Below are positions 7,869 to 12,788 of a DNA stretch of 12,788 nucleotides, one piece after another (the stretch's first letter is position 1; each line of letters starts with the position of its first letter). The notes under the pieces were generated by a model. The model was given only the letters and a program-made list of their open reading frames with translations, made no database searches and had not been told where the DNA came from. Source of the stretch: an uncultured Collinsella sp. (lineage in GTDB: Bacteria; Actinomycetota; Coriobacteriia; Coriobacteriales; Coriobacteriaceae); contig URMR01000040.1 in NCBI GenBank assembly GCA_900548935.1, positions 1 through 12,788 on the forward strand. Direction: 5' to 3'. Made by a program: the position numbers and the translations under genes.

Positions 7869-7898
7869 ATGATAGCGTGAACACACAACGACGTTCAA
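7869..7898 (-). promoter_or_regulatory. Sigma-70-type promoter for feoAB
   Basis: On the minus strand, TTGAAC (7898-7893) and TATCAT (7874-7869) are separated by 18 bases. The -10 matches consensus at 5 of 6 positions and the -35 at 4 of 6. Transcription would begin near 7862, just before the paired operator-like palindromes, leaving an untranslated leader of roughly 85 bases. Confidence 0.55.
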
Positions 7899-7913
7899 TC
7901 GACAGATTGCTGC

Positions 7914-7960
7914 AAGGAACGTCCCCAAGTGCCGGTACAAAAGGAACGTCCCCAAGTGCC
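7914..7960. repeat. Two direct copies of a 20-base repeat
   Basis: AAGGAACGTCCCCAAGTGCC occurs at 7914-7933 and again at 7941-7960, identical, with a 7-base spacer, giving a 27-base period. The GAACGTCCCC core recurs once more at 7999-8008 within a longer repeat. They lie upstream of the feoAB promoter and outside the insertion sequence. Their function is unknown; I take them to be a dispersed intergenic repeat family. Confidence 0.8.
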
Positions 7961-7988
7961 AAGTGCATCAAGAGTGCCCCCTTTGACC

Positions 7989-8015
7989 AGTCGTTTAAGA
8001 ACGTCCCCAATGACT
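7989..8015 (+). repeat. 27-base repeat, left copy (inverted partner at 12705-12731)
   Basis: The 27 bases starting AGTCGTTTAAGAACGT are present in reverse complement at 12705-12731 with one mismatch (a C/T in the CCCCAATGACT half). This copy lies just outside the left end of the IS1111-type element. The two copies enclose the insertion sequence, the dehydrogenase gene and the coiled-coil gene. Confidence 0.85.
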
Positions 8016-8063
8016 ACGTGCCAACAGCCAAGGCAACGCCGATGTTATGGCACCGACAGACAC

Positions 8064-8077
8064 TATGACCCAATCCG
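8064..8077 (+). repeat. Left subterminal inverted repeat of the IS
   Basis: TATGACCCAATCCG; the complement of the right repeat is TATGAACCAATCCG, so 13 of 14 positions agree. IS1111-type elements carry such repeats a few bases in from the true ends; plain IS110-type elements lack them. Confidence 0.8.
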
Positions 8078-8096
8078 AGGGCACTAAAAAGATAGG

Positions 8097-8126
8097 AGCC
8101 CCCGCTCGTGACCGCGGGTCGGGGCT
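8097..8126 (+). other. Stem-loop in the transposase leader
   Basis: AGCCCC (8097-8102) can pair with GGGGCT (8121-8126), or alternatively CCCGC (8101-8105) with GCGGG (8114-8118). The two folds exclude each other. It lies between the left end of the element and the transposase start. It may limit read-through transcription or translation of the transposase. Confidence 0.45.
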
Positions 8127-8175
8127 GCGACAATGATGTTGAAGTGCCATAGGCGCAGCCGCGCCGCAACGAGGT

Positions 8176-8188
8176 TGGGAGGCTCCCA
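8176..8188 (+). promoter_or_regulatory. Ribosome site of the transposase buried in a small hairpin
   Basis: GGGAGG (8177-8182) is the Shine-Dalgarno site 5 bases before ATG at 8188. TGGGA (8176-8180) can pair with TCCCA (8184-8188), which occludes part of the site and the A of the start codon. Weak translation of a transposase fits known IS control, but this fold is only predicted by eye. Confidence 0.5.
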
Positions 8189-9309
8189 TGCCAACGTATT
8201 CTACCGCGTTCGGGATGGACGTCCACCTGAGGTCGACCACCGTCTGCGCCCTCGACGCGGACACCGGCGAGGCCGTGACGAGGAGGTTCCCCGGCAACCC
8301 CTGGGGCGAGATCGCCGGGTGGATGGATGGGTTCCCCGGGCCGTCGCTCGCGGCCTACGAGAGCGGCTACCTCGGCTTCGCCCCGCAAAGGGAGCTCGCC
8401 GGGCTCGGCGTCGAGTGCGTCGTCGCCGCGGTCTCGAAGATCCCCAGGTCGGCCGCCGACTCGGCCTCCAAGAACGACAGGAACGACGCCGCCAGGATGG
8501 CCAAGGCGATACTCGCCCACGACATCTCCCCCGTATGGATCCCCTCCCCCGAGGTCGAAGGCATCAGGGACCTCGCCGGCGCCTACGACGGGGCGACCGC
8601 GCGCCTGGCGACCGCCAAGCAGCGGCTGCTCGCCTTCCTCGCAAAGCGAGGGTTCGTCTACGGCGGCACCACGCCCGCCGGCAACCCGAGGAAGTACTGG
8701 ACCTACGACTTCCTGAGGTGGCTCGACAAGGTCAGGCCGGAGGACGATGGCGGGGTTCGGACGCTCGCCGCCCTGAGGAACGAGGTCGAGGCCGCGGCGG
8801 AGGCCCGGGCGGACCTGCTCTCCGAGTACAGGGCCGCCGTGGATGCCAGCCCGATCGCCGCGGAGGTGGCCGCCCTCCAGTCGATCAAGGGCTGCGCCTT
8901 CGCGCTGGCCGCAGCCTTCTCGGCCGAGGTCGGCGACTTCACGAGGTTCCGTTCCGGAAGGCAGGTCACGGCCTATTTCGGCCTCGCGCCGAGTCAGAGG
9001 TCGAGTGGCGACTCCGTGCGGCTCGGAGGCATCAGCGGCGCGGGCAACGCGCTCGTGAGGAAGCTGGCCGTTGAGGGGTCCTGGAGCTACGTCCAAGCGA
9101 GCCACCAACCGAAGCTGATGCCCAAGGGCAGCGGCGTCCCGCTCGAGGTAAGGATGCACGGGAGGAAGGGTTCCGAGCGCCTGCTCCGGCGCCGCGAGGA
9201 GATGCTCGCCAGGGGCATGCCCCAGGCGAAGGCGAACGCGGCCACCGCGGCCGAGCTCGTGAGGTGGCTTTGGGCCCTCGGCATGATGTGCCGGGAGGGC
9301 GCGGAATAG
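8188..9309 (+). CDS. IS110-family transposase (DEDD recombinase)
   Basis: A complete 373-residue recombinase. The N-terminal RuvC-like DEDD domain shows GMDVH (D11), AAYESGYLG (E58) and SKNDRNDAARMA (D97, D100). A helical linker (about 120-225) leads to the C-terminal Tnp (Transposase_20) domain: LQSIKGCAFALAAAFSAEVGDFTRF (230-254), TAYFGLAPSQRSSG and GGISGAGNALVRKLA, which holds the conserved serine region. Known IS110 enzymes excise a circular form and reinsert it under guidance of an element-encoded RNA. No frameshift or stop is present and all key residues are kept, so the enzyme should be active. Length and motif order are normal. Codon use is distinct from neighbours (frequent AGG arginine). 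Confidence 0.95.
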   Translation: MPTYSTAFGMDVHLRSTTVCALDADTGEAVTRRFPGNPWGEIAGWMDGFPGPSLAAYESGYLGFAPQRELAGLGVECVVAAVSKIPRSAADSASKNDRNDAARMAKAILAHDISPVWIPSPEVEGIRDLAGAYDGATARLATAKQRLLAFLAKRGFVYGGTTPAGNPRKYWTYDFLRWLDKVRPEDDGGVRTLAALRNEVEAAAEARADLLSEYRAAVDASPIAAEVAALQSIKGCAFALAAAFSAEVGDFTRFRSGRQVTAYFGLAPSQRSSGDSVRLGGISGAGNALVRKLAVEGSWSYVQASHQPKLMPKGSGVPLEVRMHGRKGSERLLRRREEMLARGMPQAKANAATAAELVRWLWALGMMCREGAE

Positions 9310-9344
9310 ACATAGCCCCCGTCCCGGCGAGCCGGGCGGCCTTC

Positions 9345-9480
9345 GGGGATACCCCCGCTTTCGCTGTGCGCGCGGAGCCCTCCGCATGCGCCTCGACAGA
9401 CTTGGGGAACCCCGCCGAAGGAATGGAGTGCGGGCCGCCGGAGCGGTATCCGCGGATATGAGACTGAGCCGAAGGCGTCG
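9345..9480 (+). ncRNA. Predicted seekRNA/bridge RNA with two internal-loop hairpins
   Basis: The noncoding DNA after the transposase folds by eye into two successive hairpins, each with an internal loop and a 24-base cap. Hairpin 1: outer stems GGGG 9345-9348/CCCC 9410-9413 and CCCC 9353-9356/GGGG 9404-9407, loop sides 9357-9367 and 9392-9403, cap 9368-9391. Hairpin 2: outer stem CGCC 9413-9416/GGCG 9474-9477, loop sides 9417-9429 and 9454-9473, cap 9430-9453. In loop 1, CGACAGAC (9394-9401) equals the left flank of the IS (8054-8061), and TTTCGCT (9359-9365) is complementary to the right flank (9589-9595). In loop 2, ATATGAG (9456-9462) equals the right end of the element (9584-9590). This is the layout expected of target-binding and donor-binding loops. 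Transcript ends are not known. Confidence 0.6.
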
Positions 9481-9519
9481 ACGACATGCCGGGGGCGGAC
9501 CGGGACGGGTTCAACGGCA

Positions 9520-9555
9520 GGCCCCGCCGACCGATTGCAAGCGGTCGGCGGGGCC
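9520..9555 (+). other. Perfect 14-bp stem-loop near the right end of the IS
   Basis: GGCCCCGCCGACCG (9520-9533) pairs perfectly with 9542-9555 around the loop ATTGCAAG. No T tract follows (ATTGTGGCTC), so it is not a classic terminator. It could close the 3' end of the guide RNA, bind the transposase, or block transcription from outside. It lies 18 bases inside the right inverted repeat. Confidence 0.7.
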
Positions 9556-9572
9556 ATTGTGGCTCTTGACAG

Positions 9573-9586
9573 CGGATTGGTTCATA
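9573..9586 (+). repeat. Right subterminal inverted repeat of the IS
   Basis: CGGATTGGTTCATA, the near-complement of 8064-8077 (one mismatch). An outward-facing TTGACA (9566-9571) sits just before it. Confidence 0.8.
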
Positions 9587-9593
9587 TGAGCGA

Positions 9594-9692
9594 AAACCCG
9601 CCAGAGCGAGCAAGGTGCCTTGAAACAAGGCGGCATTGATCTTTTGATCATGCCGCCGAAGTTGAAAGGCAGATTGCCGCTCTGGCGGGTTT
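9594..9692. other. Compact structured element bounded by a 15-bp inverted repeat
   Basis: AAACCCGCCAGAGCG (9594-9608) and its perfect complement (9678-9692) enclose 69 bases. Those bases contain a 12-bp hairpin with one bulged T (9629-9657, loop TTTT) and a smaller CCTTG-AAA-CAAGG hairpin (9618-9630, overlapping by two bases). On the minus strand the closing arm ends GGCGGGTTTT, so it could serve as a second terminator for the dehydrogenase gene. It could equally be a small noncoding RNA or a palindromic mini-element. The IS sits 5 bases from its left edge. I recognise no named RNA family. Confidence 0.55.
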
Positions 9693-9705
9693 GCAGCGTC
9701 AGCTG

Positions 9706-9733
9706 GTTACGCGGTTTGGTAAAACCGCGTAAC
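9706..9733 (-). terminator. Stem-loop directly after the dehydrogenase gene
   Basis: A perfect 12-bp stem (9706-9717 with 9722-9733, GTTACGCGGTTT and its complement) with a 4-base loop begins 2 bases after the stop codon. The minus-strand sequence after it, CAGCTGACG, lacks a T tract. Termination or 3'-end protection of the mRNA is likely but not certain. Confidence 0.55.
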
Positions 9734-9735
9734 TC

Positions 9736-10536
9736 TTAGGGACGCTGGCCCATGCCACCCTCGAGAGTGACAGTCTCGCCGTTCATGTACTTAAAGTCGG
9801 GGCCGCAGAGCTGAACGACCACGCGGCCGATCTCCTTCTCGACGTCGCCGTAGTGGCCTGCCGGCGGCATGTGGACGTTGGCCTTAAACGCCTCGGGATA
9901 GGCATCCTGGAAGTTCTCGAGCGCAGCGGTCCAAGCAAGCGGGCAAACGATGTTGACGTTGATGCCGTCCTTGCCCCACTCGTTGGCGGCAACGCGGGTC
10001 AAACCGCGGATGCCTTCCTTGGCGGCGGCGTAGCTGCACTGGCCGTAGTTGCCAAACAGGCCGGCGCCCGAAGCAAAGTTGACCACGGAGCCCTTGGTCT
10101 CCTTCAGGTGCGGATAGGCCTTCTGCATGTACAGATAGGTGGCATACAGACCGGAATAAATGGCCAGGTTAAACTGATCCATGGTGTGGTCGGCGATGGT
10201 CACACCCGAGGCGCTGGCCTGAGCGTTGTTGACGACGGCGTCGATGCGGCCGAACTCCTCAATGGCCTTGTCGATGACGTTCTGGACGACGGCCTCGTTG
10301 TCCTGACCGGCCGAAACATCGGCCTGAACGGGCAGAACCTTGACACCGTACTCGGCCTCGAGGGATTCCTTGGCAGCCTCGAGCTTGGCGACGTTGCGGC
10401 CGGTAATGACGAGGTTTGCGCCCTCCTTGGCAAAAGCGATATCGATGCCGTAGCCGATGGAGCCAGCGGAGCCGTCCTTAAGCGTGGCCTTGCCGCCGCC
10501 GGTGACGATCACGGTCTTACCAGTGAAAAGTCCCAT
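9736..10536 (-). CDS. Short-chain dehydrogenase, probable 12alpha-hydroxysteroid dehydrogenase
   Basis: A classical SDR of 266 residues: Rossmann strand KTVIVTGGGK, NNAQ (103-106, in place of the usual NNAG), catalytic S156 in NFASGAG, Y169 and K173 in SYAAAKEG. TGRN after the second strand suggests NADP(H). From memory, NNAQASASG, FASGAGLFGNYGQCSYAAAKEGIRGL, EWGKDGINVN, VCPLA and the terminal LEGGMGQRP match the 12alpha-hydroxysteroid dehydrogenase of Clostridium sp. ATCC 29733 almost word for word. The predicted reaction is oxidation of the 12alpha-hydroxyl of cholate-type bile acids, reversibly. The glycine-rich cofactor loop (TGGGKATLKDGSAGSIGYGI) is several residues longer than I recall for that enzyme. 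The start at 10536 has AAAGGAC 5 bases upstream; an upstream ATG at 10584 does not. It stands alone, without other bile-acid genes. Confidence 0.88.
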   Translation of the reverse strand: MGLFTGKTVIVTGGGKATLKDGSAGSIGYGIDIAFAKEGANLVITGRNVAKLEAAKESLEAEYGVKVLPVQADVSAGQDNEAVVQNVIDKAIEEFGRIDAVVNNAQASASGVTIADHTMDQFNLAIYSGLYATYLYMQKAYPHLKETKGSVVNFASGAGLFGNYGQCSYAAAKEGIRGLTRVAANEWGKDGINVNIVCPLAWTAALENFQDAYPEAFKANVHMPPAGHYGDVEKEIGRVVVQLCGPDFKYMNGETVTLEGGMGQRP

Positions 10537-10830
10537 ACAAAGTCCTTTCGAATCGCGACGGGCACTCCCGCCGACTGCGCGCATCCAACTTCACGCGCCA
10601 AAAGCTGAAATGCAACTTTAGCGGGTTCAAGTGAAAAATAAAGACTGCAGCAGGCGAACGGCACAACGTCATTCGGCGAAGGGGATGTCAAGCACAAACT
10701 GAATAAGAAGGCCGAATTATTGTCAGCCAAACGAGTCATCGAACACGTTTTGAAACTTTGCTGCGGCACGCGGGATGTCGGCGCGAGACTTTATCATAGG
10801 GTGACAAACAACGATGAGGAGCACATGCCT
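10537..10830. promoter_or_regulatory. Divergent intergenic region between the dehydrogenase and coiled-coil genes
   Basis: This 294-base stretch holds no convincing gene. A -10-like TATCAT (plus strand, 10792-10797) would give a leader of about 28 bases for the coiled-coil gene, but its -35 is poor. On the minus strand a perfect TTGACA (10691-10686) faces the dehydrogenase gene, with no good -10 at 16-18 bases. The remainder is relatively AT-rich for this window and shows no strong palindrome. Confidence 0.4.
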
Positions 10831-12594
10831 ATGACAGACGAGCTGGACCCCCAGACTCAAGAGCATATTGATGATCCCGCAGACGTCACCACAGATACTG
10901 ACGCTGTGACCTGCGATAGTACCGACGTCGACGGCCCCATCTTGGACGAAAGCGCTACGGCGGAAACCCCCGAATCAGAAAACGCCGATGAGCAAAGCGA
11001 CGATGCGCCCGCTCAGGACGACGCCCCCGTACAGGACGACGCCCCGCAAGCAGCGGGCCCCATCGAGGTGTCTTCGGAAGAAGAGCTCGATGCCGTCATG
11101 GACTCCATGATGGATGCCGTCAAAGCGATGAAAGACGCCGTGGCCGAAGCTGATATTGACGCCGAAGAAGAGGAGGCCGCCGAGGCGGCCTCGACCTTTG
11201 TGCCCGGCGAGACTCCGGTTGCCGACCAGGGCAGCACCATGCCATCGTTTCTGCAGCTCGAGCACCCCACGATCGGCGCCGATGCGGTCGATCCGCACGC
11301 AGCAGGCTTTTCTGTGGTCGAGGGCGGTACCGGCAATATCGCCGCGCCGCAGGCTGCCGATGCGGACGCTGCCGACATCGCTCGCCCGACCGCCCCGCAC
11401 TCCCCCGCCGCGAGCCGCGATCTGGGAACTACCGTCTCGAATACTGCGAACGCCGTGGGCGCCTTTATCGCGCAGGGAGCCTCGGCCATGCGCGAGATGA
11501 ACGCCGCGAAAAAGGCACTCGCCTATGCACGCGATCACCTGGCAGAGTTGGAGCAGCGCATCGCCGATCAAGGCGAGGAGCTCGAGACACGCCAGGATAT
11601 CGCAGGCCGCTACGACCAGATCGTCGCCGACCAGCGTCAGGCGATCGCCACAGCGCAAAAGACCGCTGCGGCAGCCGAGATTGACCGTGATGCCCACGCC
11701 GCCAAAGCGACAGAGCTCAAGGGTCAGTTCGAACAAATGAAGACAGAGGATGATGCCACCGAGCGGCGTCTCAAAGCCGCACTCGATGCCGTGGAGGCGC
11801 GCGAAGCCAGCTCGCGCGAAACCGGTAACCGGCTCGTTCGACGCCTCGAGGATTCCAAGCGCATCCGCGACAAGGTACAAGCTGAGCGCGATGCCGGCGT
11901 TGCCGCCGCGCAGCAAACCGTCGACGCCACGCGCGCTCAACTCGAAACGCTACGCCACGAGTATGCCGAGCTGCAGCGCAATCCTTCGGCAAATCCCGCC
12001 AATTACACGGTGCGCACCAGCGAGCTTTCGATGCAGATATCCGACACGGCCGATGCCCTGCGCAAAGCCGAGGAAGATGTCCCGCACATCACCGCCGATC
12101 TTGAGCACTCGCTCGCGGCCGCCGAGCACGCCGTCGAGCAGGCGCAAGCCCCCATCGCCGACGCCAAGCGCGCCCATCAGGCCGTGACGGCCGAAGCCGA
12201 TGCCGCGCGCGATGAGCTGCAGACCGCAAAAGCCGCCGCGGCAACGCGCCAGCGCGAACTGCGCGAGAAGATCGCCGCCGAGGACAAGGCGCGTCGAGAG
12301 CAAGAGCAGGCTATCGCCGATGCCCAGGCGGACGTCGCGCACGCACAGTCGATCATCGAGCAGGCGACCGAGGTACATGACCATCCCGAGATTACCGAAT
12401 CGCTCGCGGGCTCCTTGGCCCGCGATAAGGCCGAGCACGCCGAAACCGAGCGCGAAGTGGCTCAACTCGAAGCCGCCGAGGACGACGTGCGCGAGCGCAC
12501 CCGCGACTCACGCATCAAATTCACCGGCGCCATCGTCTGCATTGTCGCTGTGATTCTGGTGATCATCCTGGTCTGGCTGTTCGCGAGCAAGTAA
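10831..12594 (+). CDS. Acidic coiled-coil protein with a C-terminal membrane anchor
   Basis: A 587-residue protein I cannot assign to a named family. Residues 1-200 are highly acidic, low-complexity and probably disordered, with a triple QDDAP-like repeat at about 57-72. Residues 220-380 and 395-560 are long Ala/Glu/Arg/Gln-rich helices with heptad-like spacing (coiled coils), broken at RNPSANPANY (383-392). Residues 564-584 (TGAIVCIVAVILVIILVWLFA) form one membrane helix, leaving three residues (ASK... end) outside. With no signal peptide it should be tail-anchored, with the long rod in the cytoplasm. The start at 10831 is chosen because GAGGAG (10816-10821) is 9 bases away; ATG at 10825 is only 3 bases from it. 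Codon use matches the host genes. A scaffold or envelope-organising role is only a guess. Confidence 0.85.
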   Translation: MTDELDPQTQEHIDDPADVTTDTDAVTCDSTDVDGPILDESATAETPESENADEQSDDAPAQDDAPVQDDAPQAAGPIEVSSEEELDAVMDSMMDAVKAMKDAVAEADIDAEEEEAAEAASTFVPGETPVADQGSTMPSFLQLEHPTIGADAVDPHAAGFSVVEGGTGNIAAPQAADADAADIARPTAPHSPAASRDLGTTVSNTANAVGAFIAQGASAMREMNAAKKALAYARDHLAELEQRIADQGEELETRQDIAGRYDQIVADQRQAIATAQKTAAAAEIDRDAHAAKATELKGQFEQMKTEDDATERRLKAALDAVEAREASSRETGNRLVRRLEDSKRIRDKVQAERDAGVAAAQQTVDATRAQLETLRHEYAELQRNPSANPANYTVRTSELSMQISDTADALRKAEEDVPHITADLEHSLAAAEHAVEQAQAPIADAKRAHQAVTAEADAARDELQTAKAAAATRQRELREKIAAEDKARREQEQAIADAQADVAHAQSIIEQATEVHDHPEITESLAGSLARDKAEHAETEREVAQLEAAEDDVRERTRDSRIKFTGAIVCIVAVILVIILVWLFASK

Positions 12595-12620
12595 ACCAGC
12601 TGCCAAAAAACACTCAACGC

Positions 12621-12686
12621 AGTTGCGGTGAGATAGTTCCTGTTTAGCCCTCAAAAAGCCAATTCAAGAACTATCTCACCGCAACT
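12621..12686 (+). terminator. Hairpin terminator after the coiled-coil gene (repeat family member 2)
   Basis: The 19 bases from 12621 (AGTTGCGGTGAGATAGTTC) pair perfectly with 12668-12686; two further pairs follow one mismatch. The loop is about 25 bases and the stem is followed by TTTT. It lies 27 bases after the stop codon. Read in the gene direction it aligns with the sotB terminator (4083 to 4021): TTGCGGTG, then two changed bases, then ATAGTTCCTGTTTA. Confidence 0.8.
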
Positions 12687-12704
12687 TTTTGATTGGTGCA
12701 AGGC

Positions 12705-12731
12705 AGTCATTGGGAACGTTCTTAAACGACT
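12705..12731 (-). repeat. 27-base repeat, right copy (inverted partner at 7989-8015)
   Basis: The reverse complement of these 27 bases equals 7989-8015 at 26 positions. A further GAACGTCC fragment follows at 12742-12749. It lies just beyond the terminator of the coiled-coil gene. Confidence 0.85.
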
Positions 12732-12788
12732 ATTCGAACAAGAACGTCCATTACAGTCGAAATTGTCAGCCTGGGACCATCTCGGGCT

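Larger units (their letters stand above)
8061..9587 (+). mobile_element. Complete IS110-family (IS1111-type) insertion sequence
   Basis: An element of about 1.5 kb with one intact transposase gene. The ends are inferred from subterminal inverted repeats: TATGACCCAATCCG at 8064-8077 and its complement, with one mismatch, at 9573-9586. A GA dinucleotide borders both sides (8059-8060 and 9588-9589) and may be the recombination core. The short left noncoding stretch (about 120 bases) and long right one (about 280 bases) fit the IS1111 branch, where the guide RNA is encoded downstream of the transposase. The transposase uses AGG heavily for arginine, unlike its neighbours, which prefer CGC, supporting recent acquisition. 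It separates feoAB from the dehydrogenase gene and interrupts no recognisable gene. Confidence 0.85.

Noticed and set aside
7779..7955. Extension of FeoAB to upstream ATG codons at 7829 or 7955
   Set aside because: No Shine-Dalgarno site there, the added residues resemble no FeoA sequence, and they would cover the promoter and operator region.
7914..8015. CRISPR array
   Set aside because: Only two identical 20-base units with a 7-base spacer and no cas genes; spacing is far too short.
8133..9074. A second plus-strand open frame overlapping the transposase in another phase
   Set aside because: Arg/Gly-rich translation without motifs and no ribosome site; a frame shadow of the transposase.
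8014..9387. A 457-codon minus-strand open frame antisense to the transposase
   Set aside because: Low-complexity Gly/Arg/Pro product with no motif; the opposite strand encodes a complete IS110 transposase with a ribosome site.
9520..9555. Calling the 14-bp stem-loop a Rho-independent terminator
   Set aside because: No T tract follows on either strand, so it was kept only as a stem-loop of unknown role within the IS.
9264..9589. Short plus-strand open frames after the transposase (9264-9461 and 9386-9589)
   Set aside because: No ribosome sites or recognisable products; the region is better explained as structured noncoding RNA and IS right end.
10975..11940. A 321-codon minus-strand open frame inside the coiled-coil gene
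   Set aside because: Repetitive Gly/Leu/Arg composition mirrors the Ala/Glu-rich sense strand; no start signals were seen.

Overview
The window looks like chromosomal DNA of a GC-rich gut actinobacterium of the class Coriobacteriia, most likely Collinsella or a close relative. This rests on gene content, strong Shine-Dalgarno sites, codon use, and short intergenic repeats built around GGAACGTCCCC, which I associate with that group. No marker gene (rRNA, ribosomal protein) is present, so the assignment is an inference.

Layout, left to right. (1) 65-1954: a PatA-like PLP aminotransferase (minus strand) diverges from a 219-residue protein of uncertain function (plus strand). (2) 1956-3947, minus strand: a GH13 alpha-amylase-family enzyme, followed after 3 bases by a family 6 uracil/hypoxanthine-DNA glycosylase; they are probably co-transcribed. 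(3) 4101-5297, minus strand: a SotB-type major-facilitator sugar-efflux transporter, with its own promoter and a long hairpin terminator. (4) 5418-7778, minus strand: a FeoA-FeoB fusion for ferrous iron uptake, starting at GTG, behind a promoter with two operator-like sites just downstream of the likely transcription start. (5) 7914-8015: short direct and inverted dispersed repeats. (6) about 8061-9587: a complete IS110-family insertion sequence of the IS1111 type, with subterminal inverted repeats, an intact transposase, and a 3' noncoding region that folds like a guide RNA. (7) 9594-9733: two strong stem-loop elements. (8) 9736-10536, minus strand: a short-chain dehydrogenase that closely resembles bacterial 12alpha-hydroxysteroid dehydrogenases (bile acid metabolism). 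(9) 10831-12594, plus strand: an unrecognised acidic, coiled-coil, tail-anchored membrane protein, followed by a hairpin terminator of the same sequence family as the one behind sotB. (10) 12705-12731: a 27-base repeat, the inverted copy of the one at 7989-8015. I see nothing I can name in 12732-12788.

How the genes fit together. Most are separate housekeeping or niche functions: starch/maltodextrin breakdown, sugar efflux, iron uptake, steroid oxidoreduction. They do not form one pathway. The most unusual part is the insertion sequence. Its 3' noncoding region can be folded into two consecutive internal-loop hairpins. The two sides of the first loop match the two sides of the DNA site where the element now sits, 8 bases on the left and 7 on the right. 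That is what an RNA-guided (seekRNA/bridge RNA) IS1111 element is expected to show. I find no CRISPR array, tRNA, rRNA, prophage or defence gene cluster.
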